Assembly: GCA_934292805.1 (NCBI GenBank)
Contig: CAKQXQ010000007.1
Span: forward strand, 1-64,000
DNA length: 64,000 bases
Source: an uncultured Roseburia sp.
GTDB lineage: Bacteria > Bacillota > Clostridia > Lachnospirales > Lachnospiraceae
Direction: 5' to 3'
The position numbers and the translations under genes are program-made. Under the pieces are notes generated by a model. That model did not search any database, was not told the origin of the DNA, and saw only the letters and a program-made list of their open reading frames with translations. Shown piece after piece: positions 24,313-33,043 of this stretch (its first letter is position 1; each line of letters begins with the position of its first letter).

Positions 24313-25683
24313 ATGGAAGGTATTTCTGGTTCACAGATGCTGATAGGACTTTTTATTGGTCTTATTGTTTTGATTTTGTTGATTTTAAAAACAAAATTAC
24401 ATGTATTTGTTGCATTAATTGTATCTTCATGCATCATTGGTCTGATAGGGGGTATGCAGCCAAATGATGTTGTCACATCTATTACAGATGGATTTGGCGG
24501 CACATTGGGAAGTATAGGAATTATTATCGGTTTTGGTGTTATGATGGGACAGGTTTTTGAAATGTCCGGTGCAGCAGAACGTATGGCAAAAACATTCTTA
24601 AAAATTTTTGGCAAAGGTCATGAAGAACTTGCCATGGCAATCACTGGATTTTTGGTATCCATTCCAATCTTCTGTGATTCTGGATTTGTTATTTTGTCCC
24701 CACTTGCCAAAGCGATTTCAAAACAGACAAAGAAATCCATGGTAAGTCTGAGTGTTGCACTCGCAGCAGGATTAGTTATCACACACAGTTTGGTTCCACC
24801 AACACCGGGTCCTCTTGGTGTAGCCGGAACATTTGGCGTAGATATCGGAAAATTCCTGTTATTAGGAATCGTTATTGCACTGCCAATGGCAATTGTATGT
24901 ATGTTTTATGGAAAATGGTTAGGAAAGAAAATCTATCAGCTTCCGTCAGAAGATGGAGAAGGATGGGTTAGACCAGCATATCAGAAACCAGTATATTCAT
25001 TTATTGATGAAACAGGTACACGCAAGATGCCATCCACTTTTGCAGCTTTTGCACCACTGTTGTTACCGATTCTTTTAATTTTATTAAACACTGTATTTTC
25101 TGCAATGGGAAAAACAGAAGGATTTTTCCAGATACTGATCTTTTTAGGAAAACCAATTATCGCAGTTGCTCTTGGATTGATCGTTGCTATTTATACTCTT
25201 ACAAGAGATATGAGCCGCGAGGAAGTTATTTCTAAGATGGAAGAAAGTATTAAAAGTGCAGGAATCATTATCCTGGTAACAGGCGGTGGCGGTGCATTAG
25301 GTCAGGTGATCAAGAATGCCGGTGTTGGAAATTATATTGCACAGGGCATTGCAGCTACAAGTATTCCGGTTATTTTATTACCATTCATTATCGCAACACT
25401 GGTTCGTTTTGTACAGGGTTCAGGAACAGTTGCAATGGTAACCGCAGCAGGAATCACAGCACCAATTGTTGCAGCAGCAGGCGGAAATATGTTACTTGGA
25501 GCATTTGCAGCATGTGTCGGTTCCTTATTCTTCTCATACTTCAATGATAGCTTTTATTGGGTTGTTAACCGTCTGAGTGGAATTACCGAAACAAAAGAAC
25601 AGATACGTGTCTGGTCATTTACCACAACAATAGCCTGGGCAGTTGGTTTGGTGGAAATTCTGATTTTAAATATCTTTATGTAA
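24313..25683 (+). CDS. GntP family sugar-acid permease
   Basis: The 456-residue protein has about 12-14 hydrophobic segments and GntP hallmarks (GFGVMMGQVFEMSGAAERMA, IPIFCDSGFVILSPLAKA, HSLVPPTPGPLGVAG). GntP members import gluconate and related acids with protons or sodium. As the last gene of the tetronate operon it is the likely D-threonate or D-erythronate importer. GAGG precedes the ATG and a strong terminator follows at 25752. Confidence 0.92.
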   Translation: MEGISGSQMLIGLFIGLIVLILLILKTKLHVFVALIVSSCIIGLIGGMQPNDVVTSITDGFGGTLGSIGIIIGFGVMMGQVFEMSGAAERMAKTFLKIFGKGHEELAMAITGFLVSIPIFCDSGFVILSPLAKAISKQTKKSMVSLSVALAAGLVITHSLVPPTPGPLGVAGTFGVDIGKFLLLGIVIALPMAIVCMFYGKWLGKKIYQLPSEDGEGWVRPAYQKPVYSFIDETGTRKMPSTFAAFAPLLLPILLILLNTVFSAMGKTEGFFQILIFLGKPIIAVALGLIVAIYTLTRDMSREEVISKMEESIKSAGIIILVTGGGGALGQVIKNAGVGNYIAQGIAATSIPVILLPFIIATLVRFVQGSGTVAMVTAAGITAPIVAAAGGNMLLGAFAACVGSLFFSYFNDSFYWVVNRLSGITETKEQIRVWSFTTTIAWAVGLVEILILNIFM

Positions 25684-25751
25684 TGTGAACAATTTATTTG
25701 CTTATTTGAAAATATAGTCTATACCGATATCGTTGAATATAGAAACAAAAT

Positions 25752-25795
25752 AAAGAACCGGGGGTATATCAATATCCCCGGTTCTTTGTGTTTTT
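25752..25795. terminator. Bidirectional rho-independent terminator
   Basis: AAAGAACCGGGG pairs with CCCCGGTTCTTT around a loop of about 12 bases, with T-rich sequence after the plus arm and A-rich sequence before it. It lies between the convergent GntP permease and lipoprotein genes and can serve both. Confidence 0.88.
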
Positions 25796-25799
25796 GAGT

Positions 25800-26384
25800 T
25801 TAATCTTCGTCTGGTGACGCGGTATCGTCAACTTTGTCCGGACGATTTTCACGATACCATGCATCGACTACCGGATTAATCAGGTCATTCAATTCAGAGA
25901 AAACATTTTTCTGATTCTCCGGAAATACATTGTTTCCGGACGCAGAAAGACTTGTTCCATCTGTAAATTCTACATGAAATGAAAACCAGCTTCCGTCAAG
26001 AACCATTTTATCGTCCCCATGAAATTCGTTCCAGGAGCCTACATCATATTTTTCGAGGATTTCCTGTGCCTGATCCATTACACCAGAGTCCAGCAGCATT
26101 TCATATTCTTCCTGGTATTCAAGCTCAAGCTTTACCAGAGTCCCTTCTTTGGTGCGGCATAAAGTTGCATTGGTAACAAGGGCAACATAACTATAGTGCT
26201 CACTGTATGAAATTTCCTGTACTTCGGTTATTTCTACCGGAGTACCTCTGGTTATAACGATGGTATCCTCAGAATCATGAAATTTATCTTTATTTCCAGG
26301 CCACTTGTCACATCCAGCCAATATAGTTGCCCATGTCATAAATCCTGCCATAAACACCCACCCTTTCTTCCTGAGTTTTAACAT
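25800..26384 (-). CDS. Putative lipoprotein, function unknown
   Basis: The 194-residue protein has a signal peptide with lipobox LAGC (Cys 25), so it is probably lipid-anchored on the outer face of the membrane. The mature part is acidic and mixed alpha/beta, with a DGSWFSFHVEFTDGTSLSASG segment and an acidic tail. GGGGAGGTG precedes the ATG. I recognise no family. It stands alone, convergent with the tetronate operon and divergent from rhaD. Confidence 0.72.
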   Translation of the reverse strand: MLKLRKKGWVFMAGFMTWATILAGCDKWPGNKDKFHDSEDTIVITRGTPVEITEVQEISYSEHYSYVALVTNATLCRTKEGTLVKLELEYQEEYEMLLDSGVMDQAQEILEKYDVGSWNEFHGDDKMVLDGSWFSFHVEFTDGTSLSASGNNVFPENQKNVFSELNDLINPVVDAWYRENRPDKVDDTASPDED

Positions 26385-26699
26385 ACGGTCACCTCCCCGG
26401 TTATTTTATGTGGCATGATCCGGAATGTAATCAGATCCCAAACGACATATTTTAAAAGCAATATGTCTTTACTTTGGTTATACCGAATTATGGGGGAAAA
26501 AGATATACTCACCATGAGAAATTTTTATGATTTTGGAGTTTTTTGTTATACGAATGATTCGCATACAGCATATGGTGATCCAAAACATATTGACACAAGT
26601 ATAAAGGTTGCTAAAATATGAATTGTACAGGTTATTAATAACAATATTGTGAGCAGAAGATTTTATGAGAACAATGCTGGCATGGAAAGGATGGTTTTT
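26385..26699 (+). promoter_or_regulatory. Intergenic region with the rhaD promoter
   Basis: TTGACA (26591-26596) and TAAAAT (26613-26618) are 16 bases apart, about 80 bases upstream of the rhaD start. The rest holds the divergent lipoprotein leader. A short open frame at 26415-26621 has no ribosome site and is not called. Confidence 0.6.
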
Positions 26700-27560
26700 A
26701 TGAATAGTATATTTGGTGTAAAATGTATGGAAGACTATATCCGTATGTGTGGAGATGGCGTTCGCCAGGGATGGCATGAGAGAAACGGCGGTAACCTCAC
26801 ATACCGTATGACAGAAGAAGACATAAATGAGTGTCGTCCGTATTTTAGAGAGACTCCGGGCGAATGGGTCAAGATGGATGTACAGGCTGACAATCTTAAG
26901 AATGAATATTTTATTTCAACAGGAAGTGGAAAGTTCCTTCGTAATGTAGACTTAGAACCGCAGAACAACATCTGTATCGTGGAGATTAATGACGTTGGAG
27001 ACAGCTACAGAATAGTATGGGGACTTGAAAAAGGCGGAAAACCTACATCAGAATTCCCAACACACTTTATGAATCATTCCATACGTAAGAGAGTGACAAA
27101 TGGTGAAAACAGAGTGATTTATCATGCACACACACCGAATGTGATCGCACTTACTTATGTGCTTCCACTGAAATCCGAGATCTTTACACGTATGCTCTGG
27201 AAGAGTGCAACAGAGTGCTGCGTTGTATTTCCGGGAGGAGTAGGTGTGGTACCTTGGATGGTTCCGGGTGGTGCTGATATAGCCAGAGCTACCTGTGTTA
27301 TGATGGAAAAATACGAGGCAGCAATCTGGGCATTCCATGGTCTCTTTGTATCAGGACCGGATTTTGATATTGCATTCGGACTTATGCATACAATTGAAAA
27401 AGCAGCAGAAATTGCAGCAATTGCACTTGCAGCAAACGGTGGAAAGAAACCAAATCAGGTAATCGAAGACGATCAGCTACGCCAGATTGGAAAAGAATTC
27501 GGAGTAACCTTAAATGAAGATGTGTTAAACTTCAAATCGGATGATGATATGTACTGCTAA
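26700..27560 (+). CDS. rhaD: Rhamnulose-1-phosphate aldolase
   Basis: The 286-residue protein has the class II aldolase fold and RhaD-specific text: WHERNGGNLTYRMTEED near residue 25, zinc-binding HAHTPN, and a third histidine in WAFHGLFVSG. RhaD splits rhamnulose 1-phosphate to dihydroxyacetone phosphate and lactaldehyde. ATG 26700 follows AAAGGATGG; two upstream starts lack as good a site. No rhaA, rhaB or rhamnose importer is nearby. It may serve a dispersed rhamnose or fucose pathway. Confidence 0.9.
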   Translation: MNSIFGVKCMEDYIRMCGDGVRQGWHERNGGNLTYRMTEEDINECRPYFRETPGEWVKMDVQADNLKNEYFISTGSGKFLRNVDLEPQNNICIVEINDVGDSYRIVWGLEKGGKPTSEFPTHFMNHSIRKRVTNGENRVIYHAHTPNVIALTYVLPLKSEIFTRMLWKSATECCVVFPGGVGVVPWMVPGGADIARATCVMMEKYEAAIWAFHGLFVSGPDFDIAFGLMHTIEKAAEIAAIALAANGGKKPNQVIEDDQLRQIGKEFGVTLNEDVLNFKSDDDMYC

Positions 27561-27576
27561 ATAATCGTTTTTCATA

Positions 27577-27604
27577 TTGCAATTAAAAAAAAATAAGTTA
27601 TAAT
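27577..27604 (+). promoter_or_regulatory. Promoter of the small conserved gene
   Basis: TTGCAA (27577-27582) and TATAAT (27599-27604) with a 16-base A/T-rich spacer, about 55 bases before the start codon. Confidence 0.7.
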
Positions 27605-27658
27605 GTAACGGTAACATGGAAAAGATGAAAATGTAATATAACGAAGGGAGTTATAGAA

Positions 27659-27895
27659 ATGAAAGTAGAACATATCAAAGATATAGAAACATTTTTTAAA
27701 GTTGTAGATGAGTGCAAAGGTAAAGTAGAATTAGTTACAGGTGAGGGAGATAGACTGAATCTGAAATCCAAGCTGTCACAGTTTGTATCTATGGCAAGTG
27801 TTTTTGGAAACAGAGAGATTCCGGAACTTGAAGTGATCGCATATGAACCGGAAGACACAAAGAGACTGATCCAGTTCATGATGACAGGAGAATAA
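27659..27895 (+). CDS. Small conserved protein, function unknown
   Basis: The 78-residue acidic protein (MKVEHIKDIETFFKVVDE start, ending LIQFMMTGE) has its own promoter, a GAAGGGAG ribosome site and its own terminator, so it is a genuine single-gene unit. Similar small proteins occur in Lachnospiraceae, where I recall them only as hypothetical. It has no signal peptide and should be cytoplasmic. Confidence 0.75.
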   Translation: MKVEHIKDIETFFKVVDECKGKVELVTGEGDRLNLKSKLSQFVSMASVFGNREIPELEVIAYEPEDTKRLIQFMMTGE

Positions 27896-27924
27896 GATTC
27901 CTGTAAGAGAATAGCGTAAGATAC

Positions 27925-27975
27925 ACCGGCCCCAAAGAGTCATAGAAAGATGACCATTGGCGGCCGGTATTTTTG
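27925..27975 (+). terminator. Rho-independent terminator
   Basis: ACCGGCC pairs with GGCCGGT around an internal smaller stem (AGTCAT/ATGACC region) and is followed by ATTTTTG. Confidence 0.8.
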
Positions 27976-28045
27976 TGGGGAAAATAAAGTATTTTATAAA
28001 AAAGGCAGTAAGTGATAGAATAATGAATATGAGTGAGAGAGGAAT

Positions 28046-29089
28046 ATGGGGGAAATGAAAGCGTATACATATGTTTCAAAAGGAAAATTCGAATTAACAG
28101 AGAAACCAAAACCGGTACTTAAGGACGACAGAGATGCGATTGTGAAGATAACACTTGCAAGCATTTGTTCCAGTGATCTGCATATCAAACATGGAAGTGT
28201 TCCGCGTGCAGTGCCGGGTATTACTGTTGGTCATGAAATGGTCGGGATTGTTGAGGAAGTCGGTAAATCGGTAACAAATGTGAAACCGGGAGACAGAGTG
28301 ACGGTAAATGTCGAGACTTTTTGTGGGGAGTGTTTTTTCTGCAAGAAAGGATATGTGAATAATTGCACTGACGAAAATGGTGGCTGGGCACTGGGATGCC
28401 GTATTGATGGCGGACAGGCAGAGTATGTGCGTGTACCTTTTGCAGATCAGGGATTGAATAAAATTCCGGAGGGAGTTACAGACAGACAGGCATTATTCGT
28501 GGGAGATGTTCTGGCAACCGGTTATTGGGCAGCACGCATCTCAGAGATCACAGAAGAAGATACAGTACTGATCATTGGAGCAGGACCTACCGGTATCTGC
28601 ACATTACTTTGCGTCATGCTAAAGAATCCAAAACGCATTATTATGTGCGAAAAAGATGAAAGCCGTGTCCATTTTATAAAGGAACATTACCCGGATATTC
28701 TCGTTGTTTCACCGGAAGCCTGTAAAGACTTTGTACAGTCAAACAGTGATCATGGTGGAGCAGATGTGGTTCTTGAGGTTGCCGGAGCAGAATCAACATT
28801 CCGTCTTGCATGGGAATGTGCAAGACCGAATGCGATCGTGACAGTGGTAGCACTTTACAATGAAGCACAGATATTACCGCTTCCAGATATGTATGGCAAA
28901 AACCTTACATTCAAAACTGGCGGAGTAGATGGTTGCAATTGTGAAGAGACATTAAAGCTGATCGCCGAAGGCAAAATCAACACTGAGCCGCTTATTACAC
29001 ACACATATCCGCTTGATAGAATAGAAGAAGCATATGAGCTTTTTGAAAAGAAGCAGGATGGTGTGATTAAAGTTGCTGTAGAATGTTAG
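28046..29089 (+). CDS. Zinc-dependent medium-chain alcohol dehydrogenase
   Basis: The 347-residue protein has catalytic-zinc residues in CSSDLHIKHG (Cys near 42) and GHEMVG, and the structural-zinc cysteine set CGECFFCKKGYVNNC. The nucleotide fold carries GAGPTG near residue 178. The enzyme oxidises or reduces an alcohol/carbonyl pair with NAD(P). Similarity is to threonine/sorbitol/isopropanol-type dehydrogenases; the substrate cannot be fixed. Two start codons (28046, 28055) are possible. The gene converges with the TlpA-like gene with only 5 bases between stops and no terminator. Confidence 0.88.
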   Translation: MGEMKAYTYVSKGKFELTEKPKPVLKDDRDAIVKITLASICSSDLHIKHGSVPRAVPGITVGHEMVGIVEEVGKSVTNVKPGDRVTVNVETFCGECFFCKKGYVNNCTDENGGWALGCRIDGGQAEYVRVPFADQGLNKIPEGVTDRQALFVGDVLATGYWAARISEITEEDTVLIIGAGPTGICTLLCVMLKNPKRIIMCEKDESRVHFIKEHYPDILVVSPEACKDFVQSNSDHGGADVVLEVAGAESTFRLAWECARPNAIVTVVALYNEAQILPLPDMYGKNLTFKTGGVDGCNCEETLKLIAEGKINTEPLITHTYPLDRIEEAYELFEKKQDGVIKVAVEC

Positions 29090-29094
29090 TGGGA

Positions 29095-30006
29095 TTAGTT
29101 CGCTTTGTCAGCGTCAATGACAGACTGGATCTGTTTCATAAGACTGTCGTAATTGTCCTGGTTATCAATGCCTCCAAGCAGTGGCTCGCCTACAATATTT
29201 CCGTTTCTGTCAACAAGGATGGTTGTAGGGAATGCCATGATAGAAGAAGCATATTTGCCGGCATCTGAATCAGATGCAACTGAGAGATTGCGGTATTTTG
29301 CACCCTGGCTCTCAAGAATCTGTTTTGCTTCTGCAATGGCATCTTCGTTTCCATCGAAAGTTTCTGTATTGATACCTACAACTTCGCCACCCATAGATTT
29401 TAAAGTTTCATTTAATTCATCAAGCTTACCTAATTCTGCAACACATGGTTTGCATCCTGTGAACCAGAAGTTTAAAACAGTGACAGCATTTTTGGAAAAA
29501 AGAGTTTCATCTACATCATTTCCGTCGTAATCTGTTGCGGAAAGATTTTTAAAAGGACTGGACTCCTCTAAGCTGCTTTCAGAAGCGGCAGTATCTGAGG
29601 AGTTCGTTTTATTTCCAAGCTCGGCGATCTGTGCTTCGATTCCACGGATTGTTTCGATATCCTTAGAAAGTGTTTCATACTCGTCATCTGTGAAGCTGTC
29701 TTTGTTGGATTCCACTGTGTCGGCAAGGTAATCAGCATAATTGCCGCTAGGATCTGCAGTGCTCTTGCTCATCAGCATGAAAGCTTTGTCCCATGCATCC
29801 TTATGGTCTGCAAAAAGCTGGTTTTCCTGCTGATATAAATCGTCTAATGATACGTCTGAATTACTTGCAGCTTCTGTAGCTTCTGATACAGCACTGTTAT
29901 CTGTTACAGTTGTGCTGTCTTTGGCAGTATCCTTTCCTGAACATGCAGTAAGTGATAATGCTGCACAAAGTGTAAGGATTGCAATAATGTTTTTTCTTGT
30001 TTTCAT
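29095..30006 (-). CDS. TlpA-like thioredoxin-fold lipoprotein
   Basis: The 303-residue protein has a lipobox LTAC (Cys 22), a Ser/Thr/Ala-rich linker and a helical middle. A C-terminal redoxin domain follows from ~residue 155, with the active site WFTGCKPCV and the cis-proline region AFPTTILVDRNG. It should sit on the outer face of the membrane and reduce extracytoplasmic disulfides or peroxides. It is the third gene of a minus-strand unit after the CXXC peptide and the polyferredoxin, which probably feed it electrons. Confidence 0.88.
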   Translation of the reverse strand: MKTRKNIIAILTLCAALSLTACSGKDTAKDSTTVTDNSAVSEATEAASNSDVSLDDLYQQENQLFADHKDAWDKAFMLMSKSTADPSGNYADYLADTVESNKDSFTDDEYETLSKDIETIRGIEAQIAELGNKTNSSDTAASESSLEESSPFKNLSATDYDGNDVDETLFSKNAVTVLNFWFTGCKPCVAELGKLDELNETLKSMGGEVVGINTETFDGNEDAIAEAKQILESQGAKYRNLSVASDSDAGKYASSIMAFPTTILVDRNGNIVGEPLLGGIDNQDNYDSLMKQIQSVIDADKAN

Positions 30007-30042
30007 GATAATAATCTCCTTTAAATTTAGAATAATAATGAA

Positions 30043-30948
30043 TTATTTATTTGCTTCTTTTTTGTGACTGCACATGTCTTTTCCCATAAACTGGAAATGG
30101 ACAGCATCAGTCGGACAAGCTTTCATACAGGCACCGCACCTTATACATTCCGGATGATTCGGTGTCTTTAGGACGTTGACATCCATTTTACATGATTTCA
30201 CACACTGCTGGCAACCCACACATTTATCATTTTCAACTTTAATACCAAGAAATGATATCTTGTTGAACAGAGAATAGATTGCACCAAGCGGACAGATCCA
30301 TTTACAGAACGGTCTGTAAAACAGGATACTTAAAATAATAACTGTGACAAGAATAATACTTTTAAAAGAAAACAGTTTTCCGAGAGCTGACCGGATGGCG
30401 GCATTGCCGAGTGATAACGGTATGGCACCTTCTAAAACTCCCTGCGGACAAATATATTTACAGAAGAAAGGATCTCCCATTCCGATAGAATTTGTCACAA
30501 GCATCGGGAGCAGGATGACAAAAACAACGAGGATGACATATTTCAGATACCGCAGCGGCTTCAGCTTTTGTGTTGAAAACTTTTTGCCTGGAATTTTATG
30601 AAGCAGATCCTGGAACCATCCAAACGGACAGAGGAAACCACATATAAATCTTCCGAGTGTTACTCCAAGTAAGATAAAAAATCCTGTTATATAATAAGAA
30701 AATTTAAATTTTGAAGATCCGACTACCGCCTGAAAAGCACCGATCGGACAGGCACCTGTGGCAGCAGGACAGGAGTAACAGTTTAATCCGGGAACACACA
30801 CGGTTTTGGCATTGCCCTGATAGATTTTTCCTTTAAACAGATTTGGGATATGGATATTTGTGAGCAGTGTTGCGGCTGCCTGTATCCATCCACGCAGTTT
30901 TGCTATTTTTTTTGATATAGTATTTGATCTCTTATCCAATTCCCACAC
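30043..30948 (-). CDS. Membrane polyferredoxin (NapH/CcoG-like 4Fe-4S protein)
   Basis: The 301-residue protein has about five transmembrane segments interleaved with Cys motifs (CYSCPAATGACPIGAF, CGFLCPFGW, CKWICPLGAIY). It ends in a soluble dicluster ferredoxin domain (CVGCQQCVKSCKMDV, CIRCGACMKACPTDAV). This is the pattern of transmembrane electron carriers. The GTG start at 30948 overlaps the upstream CXXC-peptide gene by 17 bases. The product may move electrons from cytoplasmic ferredoxin to the lipoprotein encoded next. Confidence 0.9.
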   Translation of the reverse strand: MWELDKRSNTISKKIAKLRGWIQAAATLLTNIHIPNLFKGKIYQGNAKTVCVPGLNCYSCPAATGACPIGAFQAVVGSSKFKFSYYITGFFILLGVTLGRFICGFLCPFGWFQDLLHKIPGKKFSTQKLKPLRYLKYVILVVFVILLPMLVTNSIGMGDPFFCKYICPQGVLEGAIPLSLGNAAIRSALGKLFSFKSIILVTVIILSILFYRPFCKWICPLGAIYSLFNKISFLGIKVENDKCVGCQQCVKSCKMDVNVLKTPNHPECIRCGACMKACPTDAVHFQFMGKDMCSHKKEANK

Positions 30949-31072
30949 ACTCCAGACATAATTTTATTGCTTTACCAAGTACAACAGCAGCTTCTCCTCT
31001 GATGGCACCATAGGCGATCATGGCAATCCCTGCAGTGAGCAGTGCAAATTGTGATAATTTTCTGTATTTCAA
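30932..31072 (-). CDS. Small CXXC membrane peptide (CD1871A family)
   Basis: The 46-residue peptide starts at TTG 31072, ten bases after AAAGGGG on the minus strand. It has one hydrophobic segment (SQFALLTAGIAMIAYGAI) and ends LCLECVGIG with a CXXC motif, as in the C. difficile CD1871A family. The longer frame upstream crosses the divergent promoter and is not used. It is the first gene of the redox triad and overlaps the polyferredoxin gene. The CXXC may relay electrons at the membrane. Confidence 0.8.
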   Translation of the reverse strand: MKYRKLSQFALLTAGIAMIAYGAIRGEAAVVLGKAIKLCLECVGIG

Positions 31073-31188
31073 AATATTGTTGCCCCTTTCGTTTGTTGTT
31101 TTGGTCTTTGTTGACCTGTCGACTTTGGTATTATACAATAGATGGTGTAAAATTTCTGTTAAGAAAACAAAGAAAATGGAGAAAAATT

Positions 31189-31863
31189 TTGAGACTTTTG
31201 ATTGTTGAAGATGAGAAGGAATTGTGTGATACCGTTGCAAAAAGCCTGTATGGTGCAGGATATGAAGTAGACACCTGCTATGACGGAGATGAGGCACTGG
31301 ATTATATTCTGTCAGATGATTATGATCTGATCGTGCTGGATCTGAATCTTCCGGGAACGGATGGAATGGATATTTTAAGGGAACTTCGCAAGAAGAATGA
31401 GGAGACAAAGGTACTTATTCTATCTGCAAGAAGCCAGATCGCCGATAAAGTGGAAGGTCTTGATGCAGGGGCGAATGACTATATGGAGAAGCCATTTCAT
31501 CTTCAGGAACTTGAAGCCCGTATCAGAAGCCTGACAAGGCGGAAATTCGTACAGAAAGATGTCTGTCTGGAATGCGGAGAGCTTACGTTTGATACACGCA
31601 AGCGTGAGGCATATGCAAAGGGAATCCCGGTAGCTTTGACAAGAAAAGAAAACGGGATCCTGGAGTATCTGATCCTTAACCAGGGAAGACCGGTAAGTCA
31701 GGAGGAGCTGATCGAGCACGTATGGGATGCATCTGTGGACAGCTTCAGCGGTTCCGTCAGAGTACATATGTCATCACTTAGAAAGAAACTGAAGGCAGCA
31801 CTTGGTTATGATCCGATCGTAAACAAAGTCGGTGAAGGTTATGAGATAGGGGAACCTGTATGA
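31189..31863 (+). CDS. OmpR-family response regulator
   Basis: The 224-residue protein starts at TTG 31189, seven bases after GGAG; upstream frames run into the divergent promoter. The receiver domain (residues 1-115) has the acidic pocket VEDE, phospho-acceptor Asp 51 in IVLDLNLPG, and conserved Lys in MEKPF. The C-terminal winged helix (residues ~125-224) ends with VRVHMSSLRKKL. It overlaps the kinase gene by ATGA and is divergent from the redox triad, which it may control. Confidence 0.93.
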   Translation: MRLLIVEDEKELCDTVAKSLYGAGYEVDTCYDGDEALDYILSDDYDLIVLDLNLPGTDGMDILRELRKKNEETKVLILSARSQIADKVEGLDAGANDYMEKPFHLQELEARIRSLTRRKFVQKDVCLECGELTFDTRKREAYAKGIPVALTRKENGILEYLILNQGRPVSQEELIEHVWDASVDSFSGSVRVHMSSLRKKLKAALGYDPIVNKVGEGYEIGEPV

Positions 31864-33008
31864 TGAAGAAGTTATCGCTGCAGTGGCGGCTTACAATTAT
31901 TACAACATTATTTATTGCTGTGATCTGTGGATGTCTTACCATGTTCGTTTACAGAAACGGAGTGTATTATATAGATACATTAAAGGACACGGTAGATGCA
32001 CAGGGCAGTGAAGCCGGTGGAGAAAAAACAGAAGAGATCTATATTGACATCCCGGATGATAAATGGGATGATTTTGCGAATAATTTCTCTGTCCAGGTAT
32101 ATAACAGCAAAGCGGACTATAGAAAAAGAAGCTTACTTTTCTCTGCATTGATGGCCATTCTAGGAGGAGTTGTTACTTATTTTATAAGTGGACGTGCACT
32201 AAGGCCGCTTTGTGAGTTCTCTGATAAGATAGAAGAAGTGCAGGCACAGAATCTGGCGGATTCCAGAATAGAGGAGAATAAGGTTAAAGAATTAAATCAG
32301 CTAAGTGTCTCTTATAACAGGATGTTAGACCGTCTGTCGGAAGCATTCGAAGTACAGCGGCAGTTTACTGCGAATGCGGCACACGAACTCCGCACGCCGT
32401 TAGCCGTGATCCAGGCACAGCTTGATCTGTACCATTCTACGGAGCATCCAGAGAATGACGAATGCACAGAACAGACAATCCGGATGATGACGGAGCAGAA
32501 TGAGCGTCTTGGCAAGATGGTGAAGACACTTCTTGATATGAGCGAACTTCAGACGGTGGCACGGGATGAGAAGATCGAGCTGGATGCTCTTGTAGAAGAG
32601 GTACTGGCAGATCTGGAACCACTGGCATTGAAGAAAGACATAAAGCTTATCGGAAAGTGTGATGCAGTCACGATGATGGGCAGCGATATACTTATCTACA
32701 GACTTGTATACAATCTTGTGGAAAACGCAATAAAATACAATAAACCATGTGGACAAGTCACAGTAACAGCGGCAAAGCAGGATAAAAATATCTGTCTTAC
32801 GGTATCAGACACCGGAAATGGAATACCGGAAGAACTGAAAGAGAGAGTTTTTGAACCATTTTTCCGCGTGGACAAATCAAGAAGCCGCGCACTTGGCGGT
32901 GTGGGACTTGGGCTTGCACTCGTTCATGAGATCGTAAGAGTGCATGGCGGAAGCATCTGCGTGAAAGACAATGATGCAGGCGGAACAATCTTTGAAGTGC
33001 TTTTGTGA
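31860..33008 (+). CDS. Sensor histidine kinase
   Basis: The 382-residue protein has a first transmembrane segment (~residues 10-28), a short extracytoplasmic loop of about 70 residues and a second segment (~95-115). HAMP-like sequence follows, then the dimerisation domain with His 175 in NAAHELRTPLAV, and the ATPase domain with N box (LVENAIKYNK), DTGNGIP and GGVGLGLALV. It is translationally coupled to the regulator before it. The small sensor loop offers no clue to the signal. Confidence 0.93.
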   Translation: MMKKLSLQWRLTIITTLFIAVICGCLTMFVYRNGVYYIDTLKDTVDAQGSEAGGEKTEEIYIDIPDDKWDDFANNFSVQVYNSKADYRKRSLLFSALMAILGGVVTYFISGRALRPLCEFSDKIEEVQAQNLADSRIEENKVKELNQLSVSYNRMLDRLSEAFEVQRQFTANAAHELRTPLAVIQAQLDLYHSTEHPENDECTEQTIRMMTEQNERLGKMVKTLLDMSELQTVARDEKIELDALVEEVLADLEPLALKKDIKLIGKCDAVTMMGSDILIYRLVYNLVENAIKYNKPCGQVTVTAAKQDKNICLTVSDTGNGIPEELKERVFEPFFRVDKSRSRALGGVGLGLALVHEIVRVHGGSICVKDNDAGGTIFEVLL

Positions 33009-33043
33009 GATAAAAAGTTGAAAAAAGGAGAGATAATAAGTAT

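Noticed and set aside
26415..26621. 68-residue plus-strand open frame before rhaD
   Set aside because: It has no ribosome site, overlaps the rhaD promoter and resembles no protein.
31073..31408. Long N-terminal extension of the CXXC peptide
   Set aside because: It crosses the divergent promoter and the response-regulator gene; the family size is about 45 residues.
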